A DNA stretch of 64,000 nucleotides from Pseudomonas protegens CHA0 (GTDB lineage: Bacteria > Pseudomonadota > Gammaproteobacteria > Pseudomonadales > Pseudomonadaceae), in contig NC_021237.1 in NCBI RefSeq assembly GCF_000397205.1, positions 3,783,001-3,847,000 on the forward strand. The letters run 5' to 3'. Under the pieces are notes generated by a model. The model ran no database searches. It had not been told where the DNA came from and saw nothing but the letters and a program-made list of their open reading frames with translations. This document shows, one piece after another, positions 34,387-43,908 of this stretch; positions within the stretch are counted from its first letter, which is position 1; the number at the start of each line of letters is the position of its first letter. Position numbers and translations under genes: made by a program.

Positions 34387-34470
34387 GTAGGAACCGGCTC
34401 GCCAGCGAAGTGGCCCTTAGGCCTTGTGCCAGCCCCGGATCCGCCTTCGCCGGCAAGCCGGCTCCTGCAG
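34387..34470. repeat. REP palindrome pair between hpaF and hpaX
   Basis: GTAGGAACCGGCTCGCCAGCGA on the left and TTCGCCGGCAAGCCGGCTCC on the right are inverted REP copies in the common orientation. The position inside the operon suggests processing or partial attenuation between the enzyme genes and the transporter. Confidence 0.8.
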
Positions 34471-34509
34471 GCCGGCCACCCACACAAGAACAATAACGAG
34501 ATCATTGCC

Positions 34510-35817
34510 ATGCCCCACTCAACCCTTGCCACGGCGCCGGTCGCCGAGGTCGATGACTGCTATCGCAAGATCACCTGGCGGCTGATGCCGCTGTTGTTCG
34601 TCTGCTACATCTTTGCTCACCTGGACCGCATCAACATCGGTTTCGCCAAGCTGCAGATGACCCAGGATCTGGGCTTCAGCGACAGCGTCTATGGCCTGGG
34701 TGCCGGGCTGTTCTTCGTCGCCTACGCGCTGTTCGGGGTGCCCAGCAACCTGGCCCTGGACCGGGTCGGCCCACGGCGCTGGATCGCCTTCCTGATGCTG
34801 GTCTGGGGCCTGCTGTCCAGCGCCCTGATGCTGGTGGACAGCGCCTGGGGCTTCTATGTTTTGCGCTTTCTGCTGGGGGTCGCCGAGGCCGGCTTCTTCC
34901 CCGGCATCCTGGTGCTGCTCAACCGCTGGTTCCCGGCCAGCCGCCGCGGCCAGGTCACCGCCCTGTTCGCCATCGCCGTGCCCATGGCCGGAGTCATTGG
35001 CGGCCCCCTCTCCGGGTGGATCCTGGAAAGCTTCCACGACTTCGGCGGCCTGCGCGGCTGGCAGTGGATGTTCCTCATCGAAGGCCTGCCGGTGGTGCTG
35101 CTGGGCCTGGTGGTGCTCAAGGCCCTGCCGGAAAGCATCGAACAGGTGGGCTGGCTGACCCCGGCGCAGAAGACCTGGCTGCTGCAGGCCCTGCAACAGG
35201 AAGAACAGCACAAGTCCATCACCCGTTTCAGCGGCATCCTCAGGGACCGCCACGTCTGGCTGCTGGTGTGCATCTACTTCGCGGTGATGCTGGCGGTGAA
35301 CACCATCGCCTTCTGGATGCCGACCCTGATCCACCACGCCGGCATCGCCCGGGACAGCAATGTCGGCCTGCTCAGTGCCCTGCCCTACCTGGCAGGCTGC
35401 CTGTTCATGCTCGGCGTCGGCCGCTCCTCGGACCGCCTGCGCGAACGCCGCTGGCACCTGGGGGTGCCGCTGCTGATGTCCAGCCTGGGGCTGATCCTCA
35501 CCGGGCTGGCCCCGGACAACCCCTGGCTGGTGATGTTCGGCCTGCTGGTGGCGGGCATGGGCGCCAGCGCCGCCTTGCCGATGTTCTGGCAACTGCCGCC
35601 GGCCTTTCTCGCCAGCAGCACCCAGGCCGCGGGTATCGCCCTGATCAGTTCCTTCGGCAGCGTCGCCGCGTTCCTTGCCCCTTACCTGATCGGCGTGGTG
35701 CGCGACGCCACCCAAAGCGCCAGCCTGGCCCTCTACGCCCTGGCCCTGCTGATTGCCTGCGGCGCCTGGCTGGTGCTCCAGGTGCCGGCTCATATCGTCA
35801 ACCCTCGGGAGAAATAA
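34510..35817 (+). CDS. hpaX: 4-hydroxyphenylacetate permease HpaX (MFS)
   Basis: This is a 435-residue anion:cation symporter-type MFS protein with 12 helices: [20 protein letters not shown] in helix 1, [20 protein letters not shown] between helices 2 and 3, and [20 protein letters not shown]. This is the ACS/phthalate permease signature shared by HpaX. Its place between hpaF and hpaH identifies it as the 4-hydroxyphenylacetate importer. ATG 34510 is preferred; the upstream in-frame extension runs through the REP. AAGAACAATAACGAG (34486-34500) upstream is an Hfq/Crc-type site overlapping the expected SD. Confidence 0.9.
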   Translation: MPHSTLATAPVAEVDDCYRKITWRLMPLLFVCYIFAHLDRINIGFAKLQMTQDLGFSDSVYGLGAGLFFVAYALFGVPSNLALDRVGPRRWIAFLMLVWGLLSSALMLVDSAWGFYVLRFLLGVAEAGFFPGILVLLNRWFPASRRGQVTALFAIAVPMAGVIGGPLSGWILESFHDFGGLRGWQWMFLIEGLPVVLLGLVVLKALPESIEQVGWLTPAQKTWLLQALQQEEQHKSITRFSGILRDRHVWLLVCIYFAVMLAVNTIAFWMPTLIHHAGIARDSNVGLLSALPYLAGCLFMLGVGRSSDRLRERRWHLGVPLLMSSLGLILTGLAPDNPWLVMFGLLVAGMGASAALPMFWQLPPAFLASSTQAAGIALISSFGSVAAFLAPYLIGVVRDATQSASLALYALALLIACGAWLVLQVPAHIVNPREK

Positions 35818-35819
35818 CC

Positions 35820-36623
35820 ATGCTCAGCCCCTCGGATATCCAGGAAGCCGCCGCGCGCCTCAACGCCGCCGAGCGCAGCCGTGAACAGATCGGCCAGCTG
35901 TCCCTGCAATACCCCGCTATCAGCATCGAAGATGCCTACGCCATCCAGCGCAGCTGGGTGGAACAGAAAATCCGCGACGGGCGCAAGCTGGTGGGCCACA
36001 AGATTGGCCTGACCTCACGGGCCATGCAGGTTTCCTCGAACATCACCGAGCCGGATTTCGGCGCCCTGCTGGACGACATGCTGTTCGATGAAGGCAGCGA
36101 CATTCCCTTCCAGCGCTTCATCGTGCCCCGGGTCGAGGTGGAACTGGCGTTCATCCTCGGCAAGCCGCTCAAGGGGCCCCACTGCACCCTGTTCGATGTG
36201 CTGGACGCCACCGACTGGGTGATCCCGGCGCTGGAGATCATCGATGCGCGCATCCAGCAGGTGGACCCGCAGACCCAGGCCACCCGCAAGGTCTTCGACA
36301 CCATCTCGGACAATGCCGCCAACGCCGGGGTGGTGATGGGTGGCCGCGCCGTGCGTCCAGGGGATGTGGATTTGCGCAAGGTGCCGGCGGTGCTCTACCG
36401 CAATGGCGTGATCGAGGAGTCCGGGGTCTCTGCCGCGGTGCTCAACCACCCGGCCAAGGGCGTGGCCTGGCTGGCCAACAAGCTCGCGGCCTATGACGTC
36501 GGCCTGGAGGCCGGGCAGATCATTCTTGGCGGCTCCTTCACTCGCCCGGTGGCCGCCCGTCCCGGAGATGTATTCCACGTGGACTACGATCAGTTGGGCA
36601 GCATTGCCTGCCGTTTCGTCTGA
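35820..36623 (+). CDS. hpaH: 2-oxo-hept-4-ene-1,7-dioate hydratase
   Basis: This is a 267-residue Mg2+-dependent hydratase of the MhpD/HpaH family ([60 protein letters not shown]). It adds water to 2-oxohept-4-ene-1,7-dioate before the HpaI aldolase. It starts 2 bp after the hpaX stop with GGGAG upstream; hpaI follows 10 bp after its stop. Confidence 0.93.
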   Translation: MLSPSDIQEAAARLNAAERSREQIGQLSLQYPAISIEDAYAIQRSWVEQKIRDGRKLVGHKIGLTSRAMQVSSNITEPDFGALLDDMLFDEGSDIPFQRFIVPRVEVELAFILGKPLKGPHCTLFDVLDATDWVIPALEIIDARIQQVDPQTQATRKVFDTISDNAANAGVVMGGRAVRPGDVDLRKVPAVLYRNGVIEESGVSAAVLNHPAKGVAWLANKLAAYDVGLEAGQIILGGSFTRPVAARPGDVFHVDYDQLGSIACRFV

Positions 36624-36633
36624 GGAGACTGCC

Positions 36634-37434
36634 ATGGACATGCCACTGAACCTGTTCAAGCAACGCCTGCAACAGCGCGAACCGCAGATTGGCCTGTGGC
36701 TGGGCCTGGCGGACGGCTACTGTGCCGAGCTGGCGGCCAACGCCGGTTTCGACTGGCTGCTGCTGGACGGCGAACACGCGCCCAACGATCTGCGCAGCCT
36801 GCTGGCGCAGTTGCAGGCCATTGCCCCTTACCCAGCCCAAGGCATTATCCGCCCGCCCATTGGCGATACCGCGCTGATCAAGCAATTGCTGGACATCGGC
36901 GCCCAGACCCTGTTGATCCCCATGGTGGAAAGCGCCGAGCAGGCACGCCAGCTGGTGCGCGCCATGCGCTATCCGCCACTGGGGGTTCGTGGCGTAGGCA
37001 GCGCCCTGGCCCGGGCGTCGCGCTGGAACAGCATCGCCGGCTACCTGGATCAGGCGGACGAGCAGATGTGCCTGCTGGTGCAGATCGAGAACCTCGAAGG
37101 CCTGCGCAACCTGGATGAGATTCTCGCGGTGGACGGGGTCGACGGGGTGTTTATCGGCCCGGCGGACCTGTCGGCGGCCATGGGCCAGCGGGGCAACCCC
37201 GGGCACCCGGACGTGGTGGCCGCGATTGAAGACGCCATCGTGCGGATTCGTCGGGCGGGCAAGGCCGCAGGGATTCTCAGTGCCGATCAGCGACTGGCGC
37301 GGCGTTGCATCGAGTTGGGGGCAAATTTTGTCGCGGTGGGCGTGGATACCACCGTCCTGATGAAGGGCCTGCAGAGCCTGGCCGGCCAGTACAAAACCCT
37401 GGACGCCCCCACCAGCGAGGGTGGGGTTTACTGA
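36634..37434 (+). CDS. hpaI: 4-hydroxy-2-oxoheptanedioate aldolase
   Basis: This is a 266-residue class II metal-dependent aldolase. [20 protein letters not shown] carries the catalytic His, [20 protein letters not shown] the metal-binding Glu, and [16 protein letters not shown] the phosphate/substrate loop. It splits the final intermediate into pyruvate and succinic semialdehyde, which enter central metabolism; no succinate-semialdehyde dehydrogenase gene is in this operon. TGAGGAG lies upstream of ATG 36634. It is the last gene of the operon, followed by a REP. Confidence 0.94.
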   Translation: MDMPLNLFKQRLQQREPQIGLWLGLADGYCAELAANAGFDWLLLDGEHAPNDLRSLLAQLQAIAPYPAQGIIRPPIGDTALIKQLLDIGAQTLLIPMVESAEQARQLVRAMRYPPLGVRGVGSALARASRWNSIAGYLDQADEQMCLLVQIENLEGLRNLDEILAVDGVDGVFIGPADLSAAMGQRGNPGHPDVVAAIEDAIVRIRRAGKAAGILSADQRLARRCIELGANFVAVGVDTTVLMKGLQSLAGQYKTLDAPTSEGGVY

Positions 37435-37446
37435 CGGGCGATTGCC

Positions 37447-37526
37447 GTAGGAGCCGGCTTGCCGGCGAAAGCGTTCTTGCGCGCGGCAAGGCTTGGCGGA
37501 CTCTTCGCTGGCAAGCCAGCTCCTAC
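37447..37526. repeat. REP palindrome pair after hpaI
   Basis: GTAGGAGCCGGCTTGCCGGCGA on the left and TTCGCTGGCAAGCCAGCTCC on the right form an inverted pair between convergent genes. Its right end supplies the TAG stop codon (37523-37525) of the leftward glycerate kinase gene, as also seen for aruH. Confidence 0.85.
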
Positions 37527-38665
37527 ACGGCGTTGCGGGCCAGGCGCCAGAGGCGGGCGATGTCGGCGGCGCGTTCGCGCAGCAGGCGCGGAGCTTCGCG
37601 GCAGGCCTGTTCCAGGCTCATGGGGCCTGAGGTCAGGGCGAAGGCCGCATCCACGCCGTGGGCGTACATCTGCTGGTAACCCTCGCCCAGGGTGCCGGCA
37701 ATAACAATCACCGGAACCCCCTGCTCACGGGCGATGCGCGCCACGCCAAAGGGGGTCTTGCCGCGCAAGGTCTGGGCGTCGAAGCGACCTTCACCGGTGA
37801 TCACCAGATCTGCACCGCGCACGGCCTGTTCCAGGCCCACCAGTTCCGCCACCACTTCCACCCCGGGACGAAATTGCGCGCCGAGAAACGCCTTGGCGGC
37901 AAACCCCAGGCCACCGGCCGCGCCGCTGCCGGGTTCATCACGCACATCCTTGGGCAGTACCTGGGCGCACAGGTCGGCGAAGTGTCCCAGGGCCTGGTCC
38001 AGTTGCTGCACCTGCTGCGCCGAGGCGCCTTTCTGCGGGCCGAAGATGGCTGAAGCGCCGTGCTCGCCGCACAGCGGGTTGTTGACGTCGGCGGCGATGT
38101 CGAAGCGCACCTGGGCCAGGCGCGGGTCCATGGCATCCAGCTCGATGTGGGCGAGGTCGGCCAGGGCCAGGCCGCCGCGAGGCAGTATCCGGTCCTGGCG
38201 GTCCAGCAGCTTGACCCCCAGCGCCTGCAGGGCCCCCGCGCCGCCGTCGTTGGTGGCGCTGCCGCCGATGGCCAGGATGATGCGCCGGGCACCGGCCTCC
38301 AGAGCGGCCTGGATCAGCTCCCCGGTGCCGAAGGTGCTGCTGTTGCACGCATCGCGCTGCTCCAGCGCCAGCAGTTGCAGGCCACTGGCCTCGGCCATTT
38401 CGATGATTGCCGTGTGGCTCTGGGGCAGCCAGCCCCAGCGCGCCTCCACGATCGCTCCCAGCGGCCCCTGGACCCGATTGCTGCGCAGTTGCCCGTCACA
38501 GGCGGCGAGAATCGATTCCACCGTCCCTTCGCCACCGTCGGCCATGGGGCATTGGCACAGCTCGGCGTCGGGCCACACATCAGCCAGCCCCTGGGCAATG
38601 GCCTGGGCCACGCCTTCGGCACTCAGGCTGTCCTTGAACGAGTCGGGGGCGATGATGATCTTCAT
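37523..38665 (-). CDS. Glycerate kinase (glycerate 2-kinase, GarK/GlxK family)
   Basis: This encodes 380 residues starting MKIIIAPDSFKDSLSAEGVA, with CPMADGGEGTVESILAACDG, IILAIGGSATNDGGAGALQA and ADLVITGEGRFDAQTLRGKT. These are the hallmark blocks of the GlxK-type kinase that phosphorylates D-glycerate at C2. ATG 38665 has GGAG 8 bp upstream; an in-frame extension to 38728 lacks family sequence. The neighbouring cdaR and MFS genes suggest glycerate/sugar-diacid use. The stop codon is provided by the adjoining REP. Confidence 0.92.
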   Translation of the reverse strand: MKIIIAPDSFKDSLSAEGVAQAIAQGLADVWPDAELCQCPMADGGEGTVESILAACDGQLRSNRVQGPLGAIVEARWGWLPQSHTAIIEMAEASGLQLLALEQRDACNSSTFGTGELIQAALEAGARRIILAIGGSATNDGGAGALQALGVKLLDRQDRILPRGGLALADLAHIELDAMDPRLAQVRFDIAADVNNPLCGEHGASAIFGPQKGASAQQVQQLDQALGHFADLCAQVLPKDVRDEPGSGAAGGLGFAAKAFLGAQFRPGVEVVAELVGLEQAVRGADLVITGEGRFDAQTLRGKTPFGVARIAREQGVPVIVIAGTLGEGYQQMYAHGVDAAFALTSGPMSLEQACREAPRLLRERAADIARLWRLARNAV

Positions 38666-38973
38666 GGGTTTTCTCCGGTTCTTGTGCCGCCATGCTGCCA
38701 TCTGGCGCAGGCGCTGACCCCGGGCCACTGCACAAGTCCGAGGGCGCTTTATTGTTCATTGCTACAACCGCGCAACCTCGCCTAGCGTTGAAACCGCTGC
38801 CGCAGGCTGCGAACGGGCACGTAGCGCTCGCGAAGGTCTTGGAAGCGATACAGGTTTGGCTGGAGATTGCCAAGCAAGGCCCTGCGGGCCTTTTCGCAGC
38901 CTCGCCAAGGCTCGGCAGCGGCTACCCCCCCTGTTGGATCGGGATAGGCGATGGTGGAGATCGGCGCGATAAA
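38666..38973. repeat. Intergenic stretch with a second repeat family (composite inverted repeat)
   Basis: No gene is supported. ACCGCTGCCGCAGGCTGCGAA (left, near 38790-38812) and its diverged inverted copy TTCGCAGCC...CGGCAGCGGC (right, near 38902-38932) flank a core that includes AAGGCCCTGCGGGCCTTTTC, itself a hairpin with a short T-run. The core words differ from the GTAGGAGC REP type, so this is a different Pseudomonas repeat family. It may also terminate cdaR transcription. Confidence 0.55.
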
Positions 38974-40095
38974 TCAGGCCGGCTCGCTGCGGTGGGGCAG
39001 CAGCTGTACGCCAAGATAAAGAGCCAGCATGCCGTCCAGGCGCAAGGGGTCGACGCCGCTGAGCTCGGCTATCCGTTCCATGCGGTAGCGCAGGCTGTTG
39101 CGGTGGATGCCCAGGGCATCGGCGCAGGCCTGGCTCTGGCCGTCGTGGTCGCACCAGCTGCGCAGGGTCGCCAGCAACTGGCCGTTGCTGTCCTTGGCCA
39201 GGACCTTGCGCAACGGCGTCAGCAGTTCGTCCAGGGCGTCATCGTTGCGGTGGCGCCAGAGCATCACCGGCAGCCGGTAGCGGTTGAGGGTGAGCAATCG
39301 CGCGTCCGGCAGGATATCCCGGCCGTAGGCCAGCAGGTCGCCGACCCGGCGGTAGCAGCGGCGCAATCCGGCCAGGCCCTCGGCCTGCCCGCCCACCGCC
39401 ACCCGCAGGATGTTCCAGCCCTGGCCGTCGAGCTTTTCCAGCAGCCGCGGGTTGTCCAGGCTCAGGCTCGCCGGGCGGCACCAGAGCAGGGAACTCTTCG
39501 ACGAGCTGACGCACCAGCTGTCCGGATAGCGGCTCAGCAACCAACTGCTGAGGCTATCCACGCCCTGCCCCGAGGCCGGTTCCTGGGCCAGTTCGAACAG
39601 ATAGGGCGTACGCGCCAGCTGTGGCTTGAGGCCCATCTGCTGGGCTTCATCCACCAGCCGTGGTGAGTCGCCGCCGTCGCTCAGCAGCAGGGCCAGCAGG
39701 TCGTCGCAGCGCTGGCGCCGCCATTGCTGCTCGGCCTGCTGGTGGCGCTGGCCCACCAGCATCTCGGCGGTCATGCGCACCAGTTCGGCATAGGTGCGCA
39801 ACTGCGCCGGGTCGCCGGTAATGCCCAGCACCCCGATCAGCCGCTGGTCATGCAGCAACGGCAGGTTGATGCCCGGCTGCACGCCCTTGAGCTGGCGCGC
39901 GGTGGGTTCGTCGATCTCCACCACCCGGCCGTTGGCCAGCACCAGTTGCGCGCCTTCGTGCCGGGTGTTGATACGCTCCGGCTCGCCGCTGCCAAGGATC
40001 AGGCCCTGGCTGTCCATGACGTTGACGTTGTAGGGCAGGATCGCCATCGTGCGGTCGACGATATCCTGCGCCAGGTCATGATCCAGTTCGAACAT
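38974..40095 (-). CDS. cdaR: Sugar-diacid/glycerate utilisation regulator CdaR
   Basis: This encodes 373 residues. The N-terminal sugar-diacid recognition domain (MFELDHDLAQDIVDRTMAIL, INTRHEGAQLVLANGRVVEI) is followed by a linker and a C-terminal PucR-type HTH (DHDGQSQACADALGIHRNSL, RYRMERIAELSGVDPLRLDG). CdaR activates glycerate, glucarate or galactarate genes on binding D-glycerate-like ligands. It is divergent from the MFS gene at 40287 and close to the glycerate kinase, making a compact three-gene module. Confidence 0.92.
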   Translation of the reverse strand: MFELDHDLAQDIVDRTMAILPYNVNVMDSQGLILGSGEPERINTRHEGAQLVLANGRVVEIDEPTARQLKGVQPGINLPLLHDQRLIGVLGITGDPAQLRTYAELVRMTAEMLVGQRHQQAEQQWRRQRCDDLLALLLSDGGDSPRLVDEAQQMGLKPQLARTPYLFELAQEPASGQGVDSLSSWLLSRYPDSWCVSSSKSSLLWCRPASLSLDNPRLLEKLDGQGWNILRVAVGGQAEGLAGLRRCYRRVGDLLAYGRDILPDARLLTLNRYRLPVMLWRHRNDDALDELLTPLRKVLAKDSNGQLLATLRSWCDHDGQSQACADALGIHRNSLRYRMERIAELSGVDPLRLDGMLALYLGVQLLPHRSEPA

Positions 40096-40184
40096 GGGGG
40101 GATGATCCTTGACGGCTACAGCTGCGGGGACGGGCCGCGGGGTACGCGGCGTTGTTCAGTGGCACAGGGCCCGGGGCCAATCGC

Positions 40185-40198
40185 TGTGCGCCGGCACA
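40185..40198. promoter_or_regulatory. Candidate CdaR operator
   Basis: TGTGC-GCCG-GCACA is a perfect 5-bp dyad in the 190-bp divergent gap between cdaR and the MFS gene, about 90 bp from each start. Its position suits an operator; assignment to CdaR is inference. Confidence 0.35.
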
Positions 40199-40286
40199 AA
40201 GACAGGCCCGCGCCGGTGACCGAGACTCTCAGGGCGGTCAACGTTACCCTTGCACCGCAAAAAATCATAATAAAGAGAGACACACC

Positions 40287-41597
40287 ATGTCACAGAGCGC
40301 CGCTGCCCCACTGGCCCAGGCTGACGACAAGAACGCCGTCTACAAGCGCATCACCCTGCGCCTGATCCCCTTCATCTTCGTCTGCTACCTGTTCAACTAC
40401 CTGGACCGGGTCAACGTTGGCTTCGCCAAGTTGCAGATGCTCGATGCCCTGAAATTCAGCGAAACGGTCTACGGCCTGGGTGCCGGGATTTTCTTCATCG
40501 GCTACGTGCTGTGCGGCGTGCCGAGCAACCTGGCACTGAACCGGTTCGGCCCGCGGCGCTGGATCGCGCTGATGATGATCACCTGGGGCACCTTGTCCAC
40601 CTGCCTGCTGTTCGTCACCACGCCGACCCAGTTCTACACCCTGCGCCTGTTCACCGGGGCCGCCGAAGCCGGCTTCTTCCCCGGCGTGGTGCTGTACCTC
40701 TCGCAGTGGTTCCCGACCTTCCGCCGTGGCCGGATCATGGCCCTGTTCATGTCGGCGATCCCGGTGTCCGGCCTGCTGGGCAGCCCGTTTTCCGGCTGGA
40801 TCCTCAACCACTTCGCCGCCGGCCAGGGCGGCCTCGCCGGCTGGCAGTGGATGTTCCTGCTGCAGGGCATTCCTACCGTGATCCTCGGCGCCCTGGCGTT
40901 CTTCCTGCTCAGCGACAGCTTCGCCCATGCCAAGTGGCTGACCCCGACTGAACGCGCAGTGCTGGAGGCCGACCAGGCCAGCGACCTCGCCAACCAGCCC
41001 AAGACCGCCAGCGACTCCCTGGCCGCGGTGTTCAAGAACCCGGCGATCTGGGCCTTCGGCCTGATCTACTTCTGCATCCAGAGCGGGGTCTACGCGATCA
41101 ACTTCTGGCTGCCGTCGATCATCAAGAACCTGGGGTTTGCCGACAATCTGGTGATCGGCTGGCTGAGCGCCATTCCCTACCTGCTGGCGGCGGTGTTCAT
41201 GCTGCTGGTGGGGCGCTCGGCGGACCTGCGCAAGGAGCGCCGCTGGCACCTTGTAGTGCCGATGTTGATGGGCGCCGTGGGGCTGCTGATCGCGGTTAAC
41301 TTCGCCGCCAACCCGGCCATCGCCATTCTCGGCCTGACCCTCGCCACCATGGGTGCCCTCACCGGCCTGCCGATGTTCTGGCCGGTGCCCACTGCCCTGC
41401 TCAGCGCCGGTGCAGCTGCCGGTGGCCTGGCGCTGATCAACTCCATGGGCCAGATGGCCGGTTTCCTCAGCCCCTATATCGTCGGCTGGGTCAAGGACAG
41501 CACCGGTTCCACCGACGCCGCGCTGTACCTGCTGGCCGGGGTGATTGTTGCCGGCAGCCTGCTGGCGCTGCGCATGACCCGCACCCTGAACCGCTAA
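40287..41597 (+). CDS. MFS transporter, glucarate/glycerate type (ACS family)
   Basis: This encodes 436 residues with the ACS-family pattern FVCYLFNYLDRVNVGFAKLQ, VPSNLALNRFGPRRWIALMM and [20 protein letters not shown]. It resembles HpaX in this window but is linked to cdaR and glycerate kinase, so sugar diacids or glycerate are the likely substrates (GudP-like). AAGAGAGA lies upstream of ATG 40287. A bidirectional terminator follows. Confidence 0.87.
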   Translation: MSQSAAAPLAQADDKNAVYKRITLRLIPFIFVCYLFNYLDRVNVGFAKLQMLDALKFSETVYGLGAGIFFIGYVLCGVPSNLALNRFGPRRWIALMMITWGTLSTCLLFVTTPTQFYTLRLFTGAAEAGFFPGVVLYLSQWFPTFRRGRIMALFMSAIPVSGLLGSPFSGWILNHFAAGQGGLAGWQWMFLLQGIPTVILGALAFFLLSDSFAHAKWLTPTERAVLEADQASDLANQPKTASDSLAAVFKNPAIWAFGLIYFCIQSGVYAINFWLPSIIKNLGFADNLVIGWLSAIPYLLAAVFMLLVGRSADLRKERRWHLVVPMLMGAVGLLIAVNFAANPAIAILGLTLATMGALTGLPMFWPVPTALLSAGAAAGGLALINSMGQMAGFLSPYIVGWVKDSTGSTDAALYLLAGVIVAGSLLALRMTRTLNR

Positions 41598-41627
41598 GCC
41601 GCGGCACTACACGGCCCCGGCCACGAC

Positions 41628-41664
41628 AAAAGCCCGTTCGAACCTCGGCTCCAACGGGCTTTTT
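41628..41664. terminator. Bidirectional Rho-independent terminator
   Basis: AAAAGCCCGTT (41628-41638) and AACGGGCTTTTT (41653-41664) form a GC stem with A/T tails on both sides. It serves the MFS gene from the left and the VOC gene from the right. Confidence 0.85.
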
Positions 41665-41675
41665 CATGGCTGGGC

Positions 41676-42086
41676 TCAGGCCGGTGCCCCACCTTGTCGG
41701 GCGTAGTCGTGATTGATGCTCAACGCCCCCATCGCCGGAGCATCCAACTCCAGCACCAGGCCGCCGGGCAAGCGGACGAAGATCTGCCAGATGCCGTCTT
41801 CCGGCACCTGCGCCACTTGATGCTCCAGGCCACTGGCCTGCACCCGGCGCAACACGGCTTCGGCTGCCTCCTGGGTACTGAAGGCGATGTGGCTCAGTTG
41901 CGGCTCAGGGCAATGGGCCTGTTCGATGACGTGCACCAGCGCCGCCTCGCCCTGGTACAACCAGCGCCCGGGAAAGGGAAACGGCGGCCGCCGGCCCGTT
42001 TGCAGGCCCAGCAGATCGGCGAAGGCCTGCTGCAACGCCTCGCCCTCGGCGCAGTTGAACGCCAGGTGATCGAAGCGCCAGTTCAT
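41676..42086 (-). CDS. VOC-superfamily (glyoxalase-like) protein
   Basis: This is a 136-residue vicinal-oxygen-chelate domain. MNWRFDHLAFNCAEGEALQQ gives the first metal His, EPQLSHIAFSTQEAAEAVLR a second, and LPGGLVLELDAP the terminal Glu. The reaction is unknown. Its ATG overlaps the SDR stop by 4 bp (ATGA), so the two are translationally coupled and likely act on the same compound. Confidence 0.82.
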   Translation of the reverse strand: MNWRFDHLAFNCAEGEALQQAFADLLGLQTGRRPPFPFPGRWLYQGEAALVHVIEQAHCPEPQLSHIAFSTQEAAEAVLRRVQASGLEHQVAQVPEDGIWQIFVRLPGGLVLELDAPAMGALSINHDYARQGGAPA

Positions 42087-42814
42087 AGCAAGCCTCCACC
42101 ATCGACATCGATCAGGCTCCCGCTGATAAAGCCGTTCTCCATGGCCAGGATAAAGGCCGCCGCCACCTCATCCGGCTGGCCGACGCGGCCCACCGGCAGG
42201 TTGGCACCGGTGCGGGCGAACATGGCTTCGCGGGCGTCCTCGGGCATCCCGGCATAGGCTTCGGTGGCGGTGACCCCGGGGCTGATGACATTCACCCGGC
42301 GTGGCGCCAGCTCCTTGGCCAGGTGCTTGCCCAGGGCTTCGAGGGCGGCGTTGAGGGTGGTCTTGAGCACTTGCCCGGGGACCATTTTGCGCGACAGCAG
42401 GCCCGAGGTCAGGCTGATGCTGCCTTGCGGCGCGAGTGTCGGCAGCGCCGCCTGGACCGCGCGCCACACGCCCCAGAACTTCACCTCAAAAGCCCGCTGG
42501 GCATCCAGCAGATCGGTGTCGGCCAGGGGCTTGGCGGCAATGGCCGGACCGGCGCTGATCACCAGGTGATCGAAGGCCCCCACCCTGGCGAACAAGGCCT
42601 GGAGACTGGCGGTATCGGTAATGTCCACGGCGATGCTGCAGGCCGATTCCGGCAGCTGTGCCTGCTGGCGCTGCAAGGCCTCGAGGCTGCGCCCCGCCAG
42701 TACCACCCGAGCACCTCGGGCCGCGGCCTGGCGCGTCACCGCAGCGCCGATGCCGCTGCCGGCGCCAATCACCACCAAGGTTTGCCGGGCCAGGCTTGAG
42801 TTGGAAAGAGTCAT
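42083..42814 (-). CDS. Short-chain dehydrogenase/reductase
   Basis: This is a 243-residue SDR with the cofactor motif VVIGAGSGIGAAVTRQAAAR, an Arg in LAGRSLEAL suggesting NADP(H), and LVISAGPAIA in place of NNAG. The usual YxxxK is altered: after SLTSGLLSRKMVPGQVLKTT no Tyr precedes the Lys, so catalysis may differ from classical SDRs. ATG 42814 has AGG 8 bp upstream; GTG 42823 is an alternative. The LysR gene at 42915 is divergent and probably regulates it. Confidence 0.85.
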   Translation of the reverse strand: MTLSNSSLARQTLVVIGAGSGIGAAVTRQAAARGARVVLAGRSLEALQRQQAQLPESACSIAVDITDTASLQALFARVGAFDHLVISAGPAIAAKPLADTDLLDAQRAFEVKFWGVWRAVQAALPTLAPQGSISLTSGLLSRKMVPGQVLKTTLNAALEALGKHLAKELAPRRVNVISPGVTATEAYAGMPEDAREAMFARTGANLPVGRVGQPDEVAAAFILAMENGFISGSLIDVDGGGLL

Positions 42815-42914
42815 TGCGATCACCTGCTGCGATTGAAAGTGATTGCATCTTCCCAGCTTGCCAATCGAGGAAAAATCCAGCTAAAACGCAAAGATCTTTA
42901 AAGGATTTTTATTA

Positions 42915-43814
42915 ATGAGCTCGATACTGGACCTGGAAATCTTCGTACGCACCGCCGATGCCGGGAGCATTTCCGCCGCGGCCCGCTCCCTGGGCCTGAC
43001 CGCCGCAGCCGCCAGCATCGCCCTCAAGCGCCTGGAAACCCGCCTCGGCAGCCGTCTGCTGGCGCGTTCCACCCGCAGCATGAGGCTCACCGAGGAAGGC
43101 CGCCGCTACCTGGAAAGCGTGCGCCTGGCCCTGGCCACCCTGGAGGACGGCGAGCTGGCGCTCAAGCAGCAGAGCCAGGGCCTGGCCGGGGTGCTGCAGT
43201 TGTCGGCGCCCTCGGACTTCGGGCGCAATGCCCTGCTTCCCTGGCTCGATGAATTCAAGGCCGAGCACCCGCAACTGCGCCTGCAACTGCGGCTCGATGA
43301 TCGCCACGCCGACCTGTTCCGCGACGCTGTGGATGTGGCCCTGCGCTTTGGCGTGCCCGAGGATTCCAGCCTGGTGGCCTTGCCGATTCTCCCCGGGCAC
43401 CGGCGCATCGCCTGCGCCAGCCCGGCCTACCTGGCCCGTTGCGGGGTGCCGCAAAACCCCGAGGCGCTGGCCGGGCACAGCGCCCTGCTGTACCTGCGCA
43501 ATGGCCAGCCCTATGACCGCTGGCGTTTCAGCCGCGACAGCGAAACCCGCGAAGTCCTGGTGCGTGGCGATTACCTGTGCGACGACGGTGAGGTGGCCCG
43601 GCGCTGGGCCCTGGCCGGCCACGGCATTGTCTACAAGGCCCGGCTGGATGTGGCCGAGGACATCCGCGCCGGGCGCCTGGTGCCGCTGCTCGGCGACTGG
43701 CAAGGGGAACCGGCCCCCTTCAACTTGCTGTGCCCCCATCGCCTGCAGGTTTCCCAGCGGGTGCGCCTGCTGCACAGCTTTGTGTTGCAACGCTGCCGGG
43801 CGCTGTGTCCCTGA
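42915..43814 (+). CDS. LysR-family transcriptional regulator (divergent to the SDR)
   Basis: This encodes 299 residues. The N-terminal winged HTH is LEIFVRTADAGSISAAARSL and LGLTAAAASIALKRLETRLG; the rest is a LysR substrate-binding domain of the group common next to dehydrogenase genes (LQLSAPSDFGRNALLPWLDE). AAGGA precedes ATG 42915. The 100-bp divergent gap to the SDR is AT-rich and suits a shared control region. Confidence 0.9.
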   Translation: MSSILDLEIFVRTADAGSISAAARSLGLTAAAASIALKRLETRLGSRLLARSTRSMRLTEEGRRYLESVRLALATLEDGELALKQQSQGLAGVLQLSAPSDFGRNALLPWLDEFKAEHPQLRLQLRLDDRHADLFRDAVDVALRFGVPEDSSLVALPILPGHRRIACASPAYLARCGVPQNPEALAGHSALLYLRNGQPYDRWRFSRDSETREVLVRGDYLCDDGEVARRWALAGHGIVYKARLDVAEDIRAGRLVPLLGDWQGEPAPFNLLCPHRLQVSQRVRLLHSFVLQRCRALCP

Positions 43815-43850
43815 CCCGGTGCGGCCCCGGGGCGGTTGGCCGCTGCGCGG

Positions 43851-43908
43851 TTCGCCGGCAAGCCGGCTCCTACGGAACCTCCTTGCAGGAGCTGGCTTGC
43901 CAGCGAAG
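43851..43908. repeat. REP palindromes in outward order
   Basis: TTCGCCGGCAAGCCGGCTCC (43851-43870) precedes GCAGGAGCTGGCTTGCCAGC (43885-43904). This order is opposite to the other REP pairs, where GTAGGAGC comes first, so this is not a standard REPIN but the junction of two units. A short remnant (ATGCCGGCAAGGAG) follows near 43927. Confidence 0.75.

Noticed and set aside
37447..37526. Rho-independent terminator for hpaI
   Set aside because: The inverted arms are 40 bp apart and lack a T-run; it is better described as a REP pair, though it may still slow transcription.
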